A DNA stretch of 54,331 nucleotides from Chloroflexota bacterium. GTDB lineage: Bacteria > Chloroflexota > Anaerolineae > UBA1429. Made by a program: the position numbers and the translations under genes. Numbering within the stretch: the stretch's first letter is position 1; every line of letters begins with the position of its first letter. The notes under the pieces are model-generated. The model made no database searches. It had not been told where the DNA came from and worked only from the letters and a program-made list of their open reading frames with translations. The stretch covers positions 1 through 54,331 of the forward strand of contig DUUT01000110.1 in assembly GCA_012841405.1 (NCBI GenBank), given 5' to 3'. Positions 42,290-50,418 of this stretch are shown piece after piece.

Positions 42290-42865
42290 CTACCGACCCG
42301 CCGGCCGGAACCGCCGGCCAGGGACAAAGGCGCGGTCGACCAACCCCTCCACCTTCCAGTACGCCCTGCCGATAAAGGCGATGGCGCGCGCCCGCTCCGG
42401 ATCGACCTGGCCGTTGGCGTCCAGGATCGCTTCCTCCACATGGGTGGCCACCGCATCGGCCACGAACACGTGGTGCGAGCCCAGCGGCAGGATGTCGCGC
42501 ACGCGACACTCGATGTTGAGCGGGCACTCGGCGATGAGCGGCGCCTGCACCTCGGCAGCGGGCTCGGGGGTGAGCCCGGTCGCCGCAAACTTGTCGACGT
42601 CGCGCCCAGACACCATCCCGCAATAATCCGTCTGCGCCGCTAGCTCCTCGGTGACATAGTTCACCACGAACTCGCGCGTCTCGGCGATGACGCCGTAGGA
42701 ATAGCGCTGCGGACGGATGCTGATGCCCATGACCAGCGGCTCGAGCGAGAGCATATAGACCTCGCCCAGGGTGATGATGTTGGGCCGCCCGTCGGGCGTC
42801 GCGCAGGTGATCATTGCCGCAGGCGTCGGGTAGGATGGGCGAAAAACGTCTCTACGCACCTTCAT
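42290..42865 (-). CDS. Flavin reductase-like (FMN-binding split barrel) protein
   Basis: The protein has 191 residues, starting at ATG 42865 after AGGAG; further upstream ATGs fall in the hairpin region. It has the flavin reductase/FMN-binding split-barrel pattern: PAAMITCATPDGRPNIITLGEVYMLSLEPLVMGISI, followed by RYSYGVIAETREFVVNYVTEELA, and a central DKFAATGLTPEPAAEVQAPL typical of the family. Such proteins bind FMN and either reduce it for a partner oxygenase or act as small flavoproteins. The partner is not evident here. It is downstream of the amidohydrolase gene, with a hairpin (42893-42915) between them. Confidence 0.88.
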   Translation of the reverse strand: MKVRRDVFRPSYPTPAAMITCATPDGRPNIITLGEVYMLSLEPLVMGISIRPQRYSYGVIAETREFVVNYVTEELAAQTDYCGMVSGRDVDKFAATGLTPEPAAEVQAPLIAECPLNIECRVRDILPLGSHHVFVADAVATHVEEAILDANGQVDPERARAIAFIGRAYWKVEGLVDRAFVPGRRFRPAGR

Positions 42866-42892
42866 CACATGGCTCCTATGAGAGAACATGGC

Positions 42893-42915
42893 AGAGGCGG
42901 CGTGTCGCCGCCTCT
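42893..42915 (-). other. Hairpin between amidohydrolase and flavin reductase genes
   Basis: AGAGGCGGCG (42893-42902) pairs perfectly with CGCCGCCTCT (42906-42915) around a three-base loop. Without a T-tract it is more likely an RNA processing or stability element than a full terminator. Confidence 0.45.
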
Positions 42916-42956
42916 GTGCTTGCCGAACGATCCCTTTTTGCAGGGGCCGGCGCGCC

Positions 42957-44300
42957 TCACACCGTGGCGCCATCCCCCTTCCAGACCACGTCCTGCGCCA
43001 GGCCGCGCATGAAGCGCAGGTACTCCTCCTTGGTCATGGCTGGCGTCGTCTCGGCCTTGATCGCCTGTGCCCGGGCAGCGCCATCAACCAGCAGATCGAT
43101 GAGCGTCATCGCCGCCACCTTGGCGGGCATCAGGTAGGCCATCTCGGGATCGCTCACCATAAAGTCGGCCCCGTGCCCTGTACCGATGCAGCCCTTGGCG
43201 TTCGCTTCGATGGCGGGCATGATGTGGCTGACGTCACCCATATCGGTCGAACCGGCGCCAAAGGATGGCTCCCACCACTGGTCCGCGCCCACCAACGCCG
43301 CCGCGTTCTCGTGGTAGACATCCACCAGCCCGGGATGCACGAGCCGGGGGAGGTAACCGGGCAGCGTCGTCAGCTCGAGGGTAGCGCCAACGGCCAAGGC
43401 GCCGGCCTTGAGGCTGCGATCCACCTTGTGCGCGGCGGCGACGATGGCCTCCACATTCGCGCCGCGCACGTACGTCTCGAGGCGCACATCGGCGGGGATC
43501 ACGTTCACCAGCTCGCCCCCCTTGGTGATGATGGGGTGTACGCGGATGTGGTCGTCATCCTTGAACGTCTCGCGGTTCGCATCGATCGCCTGCAGCGCCA
43601 GCATGGCCGCCTTGAGGGCGTTCACCCCCTGATGCGGCGAACCGCCGGCGTGGGACGCCTTGCCCACGTAGCGAATCAGCTTGACGAGACAGCCGTTGCT
43701 GGGCCCACCGACGCTCAGCAGGCCGGGCTCGGTGCGGCTCGTCTGGTGCGTCATCATGGCCATGTCCACGTCATCGAAGGCACCGAGGCGGATCATCTCG
43801 GGCTTGCCACCGAGGAACTCGATGGTGCCTTGCCGCTTGAGGCCGAGCCGATACTCTACCTCGACGTACTCCTCGGCGGGCACCGCCATAAGGCTGATGT
43901 TCCCATCCAGCGCGTCCATCACCCCGCTCTCCACCAGCCCATAGGCCAGGGCGATGAGGTTGGCGATCTGTGCGTTGTGGCCGCAGGCGTGCGCCGCTCC
44001 TGTCGTCGGGTCGGCATCCGGGTGGCCGCGCACCAACACCGAGTCCAGTTCGCCCAGATAAGCCACCGTCGCACCCGAACGACGCCCCGTCAGCATCCCC
44101 TTGACGCCCGTCACGGCGATACCCGTCTCGTGGGGGATTCCTAGGCGGCTGAAATGGTTGGCGACGATCTCTGCCGTGCGGAACTCTTTAAAGCCCAACT
44201 CGGGATGAACGCGGATATCTTCTCCCAGAGCAATGATCTCGTCGCGGTGCGCATCGATGCGCCGGCATACCTGATCCTTCAGGGCCTGAACGTCCCCCAC
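42957..44300 (-). CDS. M20-family amidohydrolase/peptidase (aminobenzoyl-glutamate hydrolase-like)
   Basis: This 447-residue metallo-amidohydrolase belongs to the M20 family. Metal and catalytic motifs are VHPELGFKEFRTAE, AYLGELDSV, HACGHNAQIA, VPAEEYVEVEYRL and GSTDMGDVSHIMP. A dimerisation lid lies about residues 215-330 (GKASHAGGSPHQGVNALKAA). Relatives hydrolyse N-acyl amino acids, dipeptides or p-aminobenzoyl-glutamate. The start is set at GTG 44300, which has AGGAGGGAG in front. An ATG at 44336 overlaps the upstream glucosidase gene and lacks a ribosome-binding site. It is the second gene behind the promoter at 45698. Confidence 0.9.
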   Translation of the reverse strand: MGDVQALKDQVCRRIDAHRDEIIALGEDIRVHPELGFKEFRTAEIVANHFSRLGIPHETGIAVTGVKGMLTGRRSGATVAYLGELDSVLVRGHPDADPTTGAAHACGHNAQIANLIALAYGLVESGVMDALDGNISLMAVPAEEYVEVEYRLGLKRQGTIEFLGGKPEMIRLGAFDDVDMAMMTHQTSRTEPGLLSVGGPSNGCLVKLIRYVGKASHAGGSPHQGVNALKAAMLALQAIDANRETFKDDDHIRVHPIITKGGELVNVIPADVRLETYVRGANVEAIVAAAHKVDRSLKAGALAVGATLELTTLPGYLPRLVHPGLVDVYHENAAALVGADQWWEPSFGAGSTDMGDVSHIMPAIEANAKGCIGTGHGADFMVSDPEMAYLMPAKVAAMTLIDLLVDGAARAQAIKAETTPAMTKEEYLRFMRGLAQDVVWKGDGATV

Positions 44301-44319
44301 CGTCTCCCTCCTATCCTCG

Positions 44320-45657
44320 CTAGACCTCGACCGCATTCTGGGCTATCACCGCAGCAAAGAACCGGGCACTATCCTTGAGCGTACGCCGCTGTGTGCCAAA
44401 GTCGACATGCGCGATACCAAAGCGACGGCTGTAGCCGAACGCCCACTCAAAGTTGTCCACCAAGCTCCACGCAAAGTACCCTTTGAGCGGGACGCCCTGT
44501 TCGATGGCGTCCAGGCATGCCGCCAGGTGCTGGCGCAGGTACGCCACCCGCTGTGGATCGTGCACCTGCCCATCCTCCGAGACCACATCCTCGTAGGCGC
44601 TCCCGTTCTCGGTGATGTACAGCGGTGGCGCGCCATAGTCGCGCGTCAATCGCACCAGCAGGTCGGTGAGCCCCTGGGGGAACACCTCCCAATCCATGGC
44701 CGTGTACTCGCCCTCTGGCTTGAGGGTACGATAGCCCAGCCACCCCCGCGGATCATGCTGCACCACCGCCCGCGTATAATAGTTCACACCGAGGAAATCG
44801 ATGGGCTGGCTACCGAGCTCCATGTCTCCCGGTGCCACGCGCGGTACCTGGTAGCCATAGGCATCCCAGAGATCCTGGGGGTAGCGCCCCTCAAACACGG
44901 GGTCGAGGAACCACCGGTTGGAGTAGCCGTCGTGCATCCGCGCGGCGGCCACGTCCTCCGCGCGATCGCTGGCAGGGTAGGCTGGGCTAAAGTTGAGGGT
45001 AATGCCCACCCGCGTATCGGCTCCGCCGCGCGCCCGGAGCGCCTGCACCGCCAGGCCATGGGACACGATGGTGTGGTGCCCCACCTGCAGCGCCAAGCCG
45101 AGATCCTCCCACCCCGGCGCATGTTGCCCATGGAGGTTACCCAAAAAGGCCACCACCCACGGCTCGTTGTGCGTGATCCAGTTCTTTACGCGGTCGCCGA
45201 GCCGATCGGCGACGACCGCCGCATAGTCCTGAAAGCGATAGATCGTGTCGCGCGCCGCCCAGCCCCCCATGCGCTGGAGAGCCGAGGGTAGATCCCAGTG
45301 GTAGAGGGTGACGTAGGGGTCGATCCCCCGGGCCAACAGCTCGTCGACCAAGCGGGAGTAGAAATCGAGCCCCTTTTCGTTGACCTCCCCCGCGCCCTCG
45401 GGCAACACCCGCGGCCACGAGATGGAAAAGCGATAGGCGTTCTGGCCAAGCTCGGCCATCAGCGCTACGTCGTCGCAAAAGCGGTGGTAGTGGTCGTCCG
45501 CAACATCGCCGGTGTCGCCGGCGTGCACCTTGCCCGGCCACCGGCAAAAGTCGTCCCAGATGCAGTCACCGCGTTCGTTGCGCCCTCCCTCAATCTGGAA
45601 CGAGGCGGTGGCCGTACCCCACACGAAACCCTCAGGGAACTGCCGCAGCTGAGCCAT
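44320..45657 (-). CDS. GH1 beta-glucosidase
   Basis: This 445-residue TIM-barrel glycosidase starts at ATG 45657 behind GGGAGGTGGGA. It opens with the GH1 signature FPEGFVWGTATASFQIEGG. The acid/base Glu is in NWITHNEPWVVAF and the nucleophile Glu in PLYITENGSAYED. Other GH1 marks are YRFSISWPRVLPEG, LYHWDLPSALQRMGGW and GYFAWSLVDNFEWAFGYSRRFG. There is no signal peptide, so it acts on sugars inside the cell (cellobiose or similar beta-glucosides). It is co-transcribed with the amidohydrolase gene. Confidence 0.96.
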   Translation of the reverse strand: MAQLRQFPEGFVWGTATASFQIEGGRNERGDCIWDDFCRWPGKVHAGDTGDVADDHYHRFCDDVALMAELGQNAYRFSISWPRVLPEGAGEVNEKGLDFYSRLVDELLARGIDPYVTLYHWDLPSALQRMGGWAARDTIYRFQDYAAVVADRLGDRVKNWITHNEPWVVAFLGNLHGQHAPGWEDLGLALQVGHHTIVSHGLAVQALRARGGADTRVGITLNFSPAYPASDRAEDVAAARMHDGYSNRWFLDPVFEGRYPQDLWDAYGYQVPRVAPGDMELGSQPIDFLGVNYYTRAVVQHDPRGWLGYRTLKPEGEYTAMDWEVFPQGLTDLLVRLTRDYGAPPLYITENGSAYEDVVSEDGQVHDPQRVAYLRQHLAACLDAIEQGVPLKGYFAWSLVDNFEWAFGYSRRFGIAHVDFGTQRRTLKDSARFFAAVIAQNAVEV

Positions 45658-45697
45658 GCTTCCCACCTCCCGCGCGTATGGTGCCTACACTGGCGCC

Positions 45698-45726
45698 ATC
45701 TTAGGAGCAACAACGAGGCGCGTCAA
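45698..45726 (-). promoter_or_regulatory. Promoter of GH1-amidohydrolase operon
   Basis: TTGACG (45726-45721), a 17-bp spacer and TAAGAT (45703-45698) on the minus strand lie 41 bp before the start codon. It diverges from bcp, whose AT-rich upstream region (45727-45765, with TATTATAAG) probably holds its promoter. Confidence 0.7.
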
Positions 45727-45796
45727 GCGATAATATCGACAAATTCACGCTAGTATTATAAGATAGGGCATCTGACAGTGGAAAGGAGCCTTCACC

Positions 45797-46249
45797 GTGC
45801 TACACGAGAACGCCATTGCACCGGATTTCGTTCTAACATCGGATCGAGGAGAAGAGGTACGTCTCAGTAGCTTTCGTGGCCAAAAGGTGGTCGTCTACTT
45901 CTATCCCAAGGACGACACCCCAGGATGCACCACGGAAGCGTGCAGTTTCCGCGACGCCTATGACTTGTTCCTCGAAAAGGGTGCGGTGGTCATCGGCATC
46001 AGCCCCGATCCGCCCACCTCGCACGAGCGCTTTCGCGCCAAGTACGGCCTGCCCTTCTACCTGCTGAGCGATCCCGACCACGCCGTGGCCGAGCAGTATG
46101 GGGCCTGGGGCGAAAAGACGATCTTTGGCAAAAAGACGGAGGGCATCCTACGCTCGACGTTTATCGTGGGGGAGGATGGGCGGGTTCTCAAGGCCTTTCC
46201 CAAGGTTACCCCTGAGGGCCACGCCCAACAAGTCCTGGAACACCTGTAG
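45797..46249 (+). CDS. bcp: Peroxiredoxin, thioredoxin-dependent thiol peroxidase (BCP type)
   Basis: The 150-residue protein starts at GTG 45797 behind AAAGGAG. It reduces hydroperoxides using thioredoxin. The peroxidatic Cys is the first and the resolving Cys the second in YPKDDTPGCTTEACSFRD, the classic PGCTxxxC arrangement of BCP. Further family marks are APDFVLTSDRGEEVRLSSFRG, GISPDPPTSHERFRAKYGLPF and VAEQYGAWGEK. It is a single gene with a hairpin after it. Confidence 0.96.
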   Translation: MLHENAIAPDFVLTSDRGEEVRLSSFRGQKVVVYFYPKDDTPGCTTEACSFRDAYDLFLEKGAVVIGISPDPPTSHERFRAKYGLPFYLLSDPDHAVAEQYGAWGEKTIFGKKTEGILRSTFIVGEDGRVLKAFPKVTPEGHAQQVLEHL

Positions 46250-46255
46250 ACGAGC

Positions 46256-46281
46256 GCCCGATGGCGTCTGCGCCATCGGGC
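46256..46281 (+). terminator. Hairpin after bcp
   Basis: A perfect 11-bp stem, GCCCGATGGCG (46256-46266) with CGCCATCGGGC (46271-46281), has a four-base loop and only TTGG after it. The remaining gap to 46392 contains CGCCGCGGGTTAAAACCCG, similar to the 5' part of repeat R2. Confidence 0.6.
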
Positions 46282-46392
46282 TTGGCCACGTTCGCCGCGG
46301 GTTAAAACCCGCGGTGAGCGTTCGGGGGCGCGACGAGGCGCCCCCTCCGCAACCAAATGGCTCTTGACACCCCAGGCAGCTGCCCTCCCCGC

Positions 46393-47709
46393 TTAGGCGA
46401 GGAAGGGCTGGAGGACATCGGTCAGCGTGGGGCGACCGATCTCCTGCAGGTCATAGCGCACGCGCTGGGCCGGCCGCTTGATAGAGATCACATGGCCGAG
46501 GTCGATGGGCGTGGCGATAAGCACCAAGTCGCACGGCACCGCATCGATCGTCTCCTGCAACTCGCGACGCTGCTCCGCGCCATAGCCCATCGCCGGCAGC
46601 ACTGGCCCGGTGGTGGGGTACTGCCGGTACGTCTCTGCCAGCGATCCCACCGCGTAGGGGCGCGGATCGACAATCTCGCCGGCGCCAAAGCGCCGCGCGG
46701 CCACCACCCCCGCGCCATAGGGCATTTCGCCATGCGTCAGCGTCGGCCCGTCCTCCACGACGAGCACCCGCTTGCCCGCGATGGCCATCGGGTCCTCGAC
46801 GTCAATCGGTGACGCCGCCTCGACGATCAGCGCCTTGGGGTTCACGGCGTGCACGTTGCTACGCACCCGCTGCACCGCCTCGGGCTCGGCCGTCTCGACC
46901 TTGTTGATGATCACCGCGTCCGCCATGCGCAGGTTCGCCTCGCCGGGATGGTAGGCCAGCTCGTGCCCCGGGCGGTGCGGATCGGCGACAACGATGTGCA
47001 CGTCCGGCCGGTAGAAGGGCAGGTCGTTGTTGCCACCATCCCACACGATGGCATCGGCCTCCTCCTGAGCGCGCTCGAGGATGGTGCCATAGTCAACGCC
47101 GGCGTACACAACGAGCCCCATACGGATGAGCGGCTCATACTCCTCCCGCTCCTCGATGGTGCAGTCATGGCGATCGAGGTCGGCATAGTCACCGAAACGC
47201 TGGCACACCTGCTGGCTCAGATCGCCGTAGGGCATGGGGTGGCGGATCGCCACGACGCGCCGCCCGGTGCTCTGCAGGAGCTTGGCCACGCGGCGGGTGG
47301 TCTGGCTCTTGCCCGCGCCCGTGCGCACGGCGCACACCGCTACCACAGGCACACGCGCCTGGAGCATCGTCGCATTGGGGCCCATCAGGCGCCAATCCGC
47401 CCCCGCCGCTAGCACGCGGGAGGCGGTATGCATGACCTGCCCATGCGAAATGTCGCTGTACGCCAGGATCGCCTGCTCGACGCCGCGCTCGCGGATGATG
47501 GTCTCCAGGTCCTCCTCGGGAAGGATGGGAATGCCCTGCGGATAGAGGCTGCCCGCCAGATCAGGGGGATAGATCCGCCCGCTGATGTTCGGTATCTGCG
47601 TGGCGGTAAAGGCGACCACCTCGTAGGCTGGATTGTTCCGGAAAAAAACGTTAAAGTTGTGAAAGTCCCGCCCCGCTGCTCCCAGTATTAGGGTTCGGAT
47701 CTTGGCCAC
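46393..47709 (-). CDS. P-loop protein related to cyclic 2,3-diphosphoglycerate synthetase
   Basis: This 438-residue protein has an N-terminal Rossmann-like domain (KIRTLILGAAGRDFHNFNVFF) and a P-loop in VVAVCAVRTGAGKSQTTRRV. It continues with conserved IRHPMPYGDLSQQVCQRF, DAIVWDGGNNDLPFYRPD, DAVIINKVETAEPEAV and VLVVEDGPTLTHGEMPYGAGV. This is the COG2403-type family that includes archaeal cyclic 2,3-diphosphoglycerate synthetase; the bacterial members' reaction is not established. The start is uncertain. GTG 47709 is preferred because TATAAT (47728-47723) overlaps the alternative ATG at 47724, and GGGGG precedes the GTG. It stands alone, between bcp and the tat operon. Confidence 0.85.
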   Translation of the reverse strand: MAKIRTLILGAAGRDFHNFNVFFRNNPAYEVVAFTATQIPNISGRIYPPDLAGSLYPQGIPILPEEDLETIIRERGVEQAILAYSDISHGQVMHTASRVLAAGADWRLMGPNATMLQARVPVVAVCAVRTGAGKSQTTRRVAKLLQSTGRRVVAIRHPMPYGDLSQQVCQRFGDYADLDRHDCTIEEREEYEPLIRMGLVVYAGVDYGTILERAQEEADAIVWDGGNNDLPFYRPDVHIVVADPHRPGHELAYHPGEANLRMADAVIINKVETAEPEAVQRVRSNVHAVNPKALIVEAASPIDVEDPMAIAGKRVLVVEDGPTLTHGEMPYGAGVVAARRFGAGEIVDPRPYAVGSLAETYRQYPTTGPVLPAMGYGAEQRRELQETIDAVPCDLVLIATPIDLGHVISIKRPAQRVRYDLQEIGRPTLTDVLQPFLA

Positions 47710-47722
47710 GCGAGTTACCCCC

Positions 47723-47728
47723 ATTATA
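47723..47728 (-). promoter_or_regulatory. -10 element of cPGPS-like gene
   Basis: TATAAT on the minus strand overlaps the ATG at 47724. Transcription would start about 7 bases downstream, leaving the GTG at 47709 as a start with a very short leader. Confidence 0.5.
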
Positions 47729-47729
47729 G

Positions 47730-47773
47730 AATATCAAGGGCGCGGACGATGCTGTCGTACATCGTCCGCGCCC
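47730..47773 (-). terminator. Terminator after tatC
   Basis: A perfect 14-bp stem, GGGCGCGGACGATG (47738-47751) with CATCGTCCGCGCCC (47760-47773), is followed on the minus strand by TTGATATT. It closes the nusB-tatA-tatC transcript just upstream of the next gene's promoter. Confidence 0.75.
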
Positions 47774-47853
47774 AGCATCACACGTGACGTGCGCATCGAA
47801 CGCCGCTACTCGCCTTACGGGCTTGACGCTCTCCGTGAGCGCTTGCGCAGCCC

Positions 47854-48612
47854 CTAGGCGTCCTCTTCGCCTGGCCTGCCGATCACAGCAATGCGTGACA
47901 GGATGATGCCCACCTCGTAGAGCAAATAGAGGGGGATCATGACGATCATCATATTGATCGGGTCAGGCGTCGGCGTCACGAGAGCGGCGATAATCGAAAT
48001 CAGCAGAATCGCATACTTGCGAAAGCGCGACAGCTTGCGCGGGGTGATGAGGCCCAACTTGGACATGAAGAACATGATGAGTGGCGTCTGAAAGACCACT
48101 CCCATCCAAAAGAGCACCCGTGTCACAAAGCTGATATAGTTGTCCAGCGTCCAGCGGTTCTCCACGATTGTGGCCAAGAACTCCTGCATGAACTGGATGG
48201 CCGCAGGGAGCATGATGAGCGCCGCAAAGGCCACCCCACCGCCGAAGCAGATGGCCACCCCGGGCAGGAGGTAGTAGAGGTACTTTTTCTCCTCCGGCAT
48301 CAGGCCCGGTACCATAAAGGCCACAATCTGGTAGACGATGACGGGCATCGCCAGCGTCACCCCGCCGATGAGGGCCACCTTGAAGTAGACGACAAACGGC
48401 TCGGTAGGGTGGATCGCCTGGGGCACCTGCTCACCCAACGGCAGGGTGAGAATGCTCAGAGCGCGGCTGGCAAAGACGACGCTAATCAGGGTGCCCACCA
48501 CCAGAGCCAGCGAAGCCCGAATCATGCGCATGCGCAGCTCGGACAGGTGCTCAAAGATCGTCAGTTCCTTGTCGCCAGGGGCGCCCTCTTGCACCAGGGA
48601 CTGTTCCGCCAT
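47854..48612 (-). CDS. tatC: Sec-independent protein translocase TatC
   Basis: This 252-residue protein has six membrane segments. It starts at ATG 48612 behind GAGGAGTAG. Conserved TatC elements are ELTIFEHLSELRMRMIRA at the cytoplasmic N-terminus (twin-arginine signal binding region, with the conserved Glu and RxR), TEPFVVYFKVALIGG and the FxTPLIMFFM-type segment FQTPLIMFFMSKLGL. TatC recognises folded, cofactor-containing export substrates. It follows tatA by four bases. Confidence 0.96.
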   Translation of the reverse strand: MAEQSLVQEGAPGDKELTIFEHLSELRMRMIRASLALVVGTLISVVFASRALSILTLPLGEQVPQAIHPTEPFVVYFKVALIGGVTLAMPVIVYQIVAFMVPGLMPEEKKYLYYLLPGVAICFGGGVAFAALIMLPAAIQFMQEFLATIVENRWTLDNYISFVTRVLFWMGVVFQTPLIMFFMSKLGLITPRKLSRFRKYAILLISIIAALVTPTPDPINMMIVMIPLYLLYEVGIILSRIAVIGRPGEEDA

Positions 48613-48616
48613 CGCG

Positions 48617-49222
48617 CTACTCCTCGGCCTCGAGTGGCTGCTCCGCCGACACGTCCTCGTCGCTGACCACAACCACTTCGTTCACCGTCGTGGGCTCTAC
48701 TTCCTCGTCCTCCGGGACGATAGTGGCCAGCGCGACCTCCACCGCTTCGATCTCCTCGTACAGCTCCTCCTCGGCCTCGGCTCCGTCATCAGCAACGCCC
48801 ATCTCGGGCAGAGCCACTTCGAGCTCACCATCGACCAGGTCAGACGCCAATCGCTGCTCGAGTTGCACCGCCTCCAGAGCGGCAATCTCCTCGGGGCTGA
48901 GCGCTTGCTCCTCCGGCGCCGCCGTCTCGTCGACGTCGGTAGTGGCGGCATCCGCCTCCGCCGCAGGTGCGGCTGGCGCTGCGGCCGCTGACGCGGCGTT
49001 TACCGCCGCAGTCGTGGGGGCAGCGTCTGCCTCACCGTCCTCTAGTTCGAGGGTAAACGCCTCCTTGAACTCTCGCGTAATGCTGTCACTCTGCTCGCGG
49101 AACTTGGCCAGCATCCTTCCCATCTGCCCTGACAGCTCGACCATGCGTTCCGGGCCGACGACGAGCATTGCGATCACCAGGATGAGAAGAAGTTCGCCTA
49201 CTCCTACGCCGAGAAAGTTCAT
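48617..49222 (-). CDS. tatA: TatA/TatB-family protein with long acidic tail
   Basis: The protein has 201 residues. The N-terminal hydrophobic helix (MNFLGVGVGELLLILVIAML) followed by VVGPERMVELSGQMGRML is the TatA/B signature; the GPERM stretch leans toward TatB. An amphipathic helix runs to about residue 58. The remaining 140 residues are Ala/Glu/Asp-rich, low-complexity and strongly acidic (PEDEEVEPTTVNEVVVVSDE), longer than in usual TatA (60-90 residues). Only one such gene is visible, so it may serve as both TatA and TatB. Its start overlaps the nusB stop (ATGA). Confidence 0.92.
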   Translation of the reverse strand: MNFLGVGVGELLLILVIAMLVVGPERMVELSGQMGRMLAKFREQSDSITREFKEAFTLELEDGEADAAPTTAAVNAASAAAAPAAPAAEADAATTDVDETAAPEEQALSPEEIAALEAVQLEQRLASDLVDGELEVALPEMGVADDGAEAEEELYEEIEAVEVALATIVPEDEEVEPTTVNEVVVVSDEDVSAEQPLEAEE

Positions 49223-49734
49223 GCCGTGTCATGGCCTCCCGACTCGGGATGCACCCCATTGGTCGAGGGTGCAGGCCCCGCCTCGCCGGCCGGCTCCAGG
49301 GTTGCCACCATCGGAAAGGCGGCGAGCAGTTTGCTCCGCTCCGACAGCAGGGTCCCTAGGACGCCGTTGACGAATCGGCCCGAGCTATCACTACCGAACG
49401 ACTTGGCGAGTTCCACCGCTTCGTTGATGGCCACCTTGGGTGGCGCACTCCCGTCCACCAGGATCTCGTAGGCTGCCAGCCGCAGGATGTTGCGATCCAC
49501 CGGCGCCATCTGCTCGATGGGCCATTCGGGCGCGATGTGGTGAATCACCGCATCGAGAGACTCTCTGTGCTGCAGCACACCGTAGACGAGCTTGCGGGCA
49601 AAGCTCTCCCCCGCGGCCGGCAGAGGCACCTCTTCCAGGCGCCACTCCAGCACGGTATCAGGGATATGTTGGGTGGTATCGACCTCGAACAACGCCTGCA
49701 ACGCTACAATCCGAGCCCGTCGCCTGAGTTTCAA
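49219..49734 (-). CDS. nusB: Transcription antitermination factor NusB
   Basis: The 171-residue helical protein starts at TTG 49734, overlapping the Asp23 gene stop (TTGA). Family marks are RARIVALQALFEVD at the N-terminus, SFARKLVYGVLQHRESLD, PIEQMAPVDRNILRLAAYEIL and PPKVAINEAVELAKSFGSDSSGRFVNGVLG. NusB with NusE binds boxA RNA in rRNA operons. A disordered tail of about 30 residues follows the domain. Confidence 0.96.
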   Translation of the reverse strand: MKLRRRARIVALQALFEVDTTQHIPDTVLEWRLEEVPLPAAGESFARKLVYGVLQHRESLDAVIHHIAPEWPIEQMAPVDRNILRLAAYEILVDGSAPPKVAINEAVELAKSFGSDSSGRFVNGVLGTLLSERSKLLAAFPMVATLEPAGEAGPAPSTNGVHPESGGHDTA

Positions 49735-50105
49735 GCTTGCTCCCCACCCTGTCCCTCACCGGCGGCGGGACGACTGCCGACATTCTTTACATGCACGTTC
49801 ACCGCCAGAACCGGCATACCCACCATATCCTTGATCGCGCGCGCCACACGGGACTGGATCTCTCTACCCAAATCGTACAGACTCACATCCGACGCCGCCA
49901 CGATGTGGAGGTCTACCGTAACGGCATCATCGACGACCTCGATCCGAACCCCATCCCCCACGCCACGCGCCTTCAGCAGGCGATCGACGCTACTCGGGAG
50001 TTCCCGGTACATGCGCAGCACTCCGGGCACCGCCAGCGTCGTCAATCGGGCGATGGTCGATAGCACCTGGGGCGAGATGCGCACCGTTCCCTGACGTTCT
50101 TCCAC
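49731..50105 (-). CDS. Asp23/Gls24-family envelope-stress protein
   Basis: The 124-residue protein starts at GTG 50105 behind GAAAGGAAG. The Asp23 domain is seen as GTVRISPQVLSTIARLTTLAVPGV, VEVVDDAVTVDLHIVAASDVSLYDLG and VARAIKDMVGMPVLAVNVHVKNV. In Gram-positives Asp23 coats the membrane through AmaP and responds to envelope stress. Its place just before nusB is common in Firmicutes and Chloroflexota. A terminator (50154-50190) separates it from rpmF. Confidence 0.93.
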   Translation of the reverse strand: MEERQGTVRISPQVLSTIARLTTLAVPGVLRMYRELPSSVDRLLKARGVGDGVRIEVVDDAVTVDLHIVAASDVSLYDLGREIQSRVARAIKDMVGMPVLAVNVHVKNVGSRPAAGEGQGGEQA

Positions 50106-50153
50106 CGGTGGGGCTTCCTTTCGCGATCTCGTACATCAAGACGAGCCGAGTGA

Positions 50154-50190
50154 ACAAAAGGGCCGCCTCGAACATGCGCTGAGCGGCCCT
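50154..50190 (-). terminator. Intrinsic terminator after rpmF
   Basis: On the minus strand GGGCCGC (50189-50183) pairs with GCGGCCC (50166-50160), followed by TTTTGTT. It ends the DUF177-rpmF transcript. The loop is 16 nt. Confidence 0.75.
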
Positions 50191-50208
50191 CGTCGTGACG
50201 ATGCTCCG

Positions 50209-50397
50209 TTAGCTCTGGCTCTCTACCCGAAGAACCGCCTGGCCACGGTAGTTGCCACAGTTCTGGCAGGCCCGGTGGGGCAACCGCATGGCGTGGCACG
50301 ACGGGCACTCGACGAGCTTGGTCATCACCAGCGCATCGTGACTACGACGACGGCGCGTCTTTCCCTTGGACTGTTTCCTCTTTGGTAGCGGCGTCAT
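50209..50397 (-). CDS. rpmF: 50S ribosomal protein L32
   Basis: The 62-residue protein starts MTPLPKRKQSKGKTRRRRSH, the basic L32 N-terminus. It continues with a four-Cys zinc ribbon CPSCHAMRLPHRACQNCGNY. The gene directly follows the DUF177 gene, the usual pairing. Confidence 0.97.
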   Translation of the reverse strand: MTPLPKRKQSKGKTRRRRSHDALVMTKLVECPSCHAMRLPHRACQNCGNYRGQAVLRVESQS

Positions 50398-50418
50398 ATC
50401 CCTTCTATCCCTTTCGCT

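Noticed and set aside
42888..44144. 418-codon plus-strand open frame
   Set aside because: It is antisense to the M20 amidohydrolase, whose metal-binding motifs are unambiguous.
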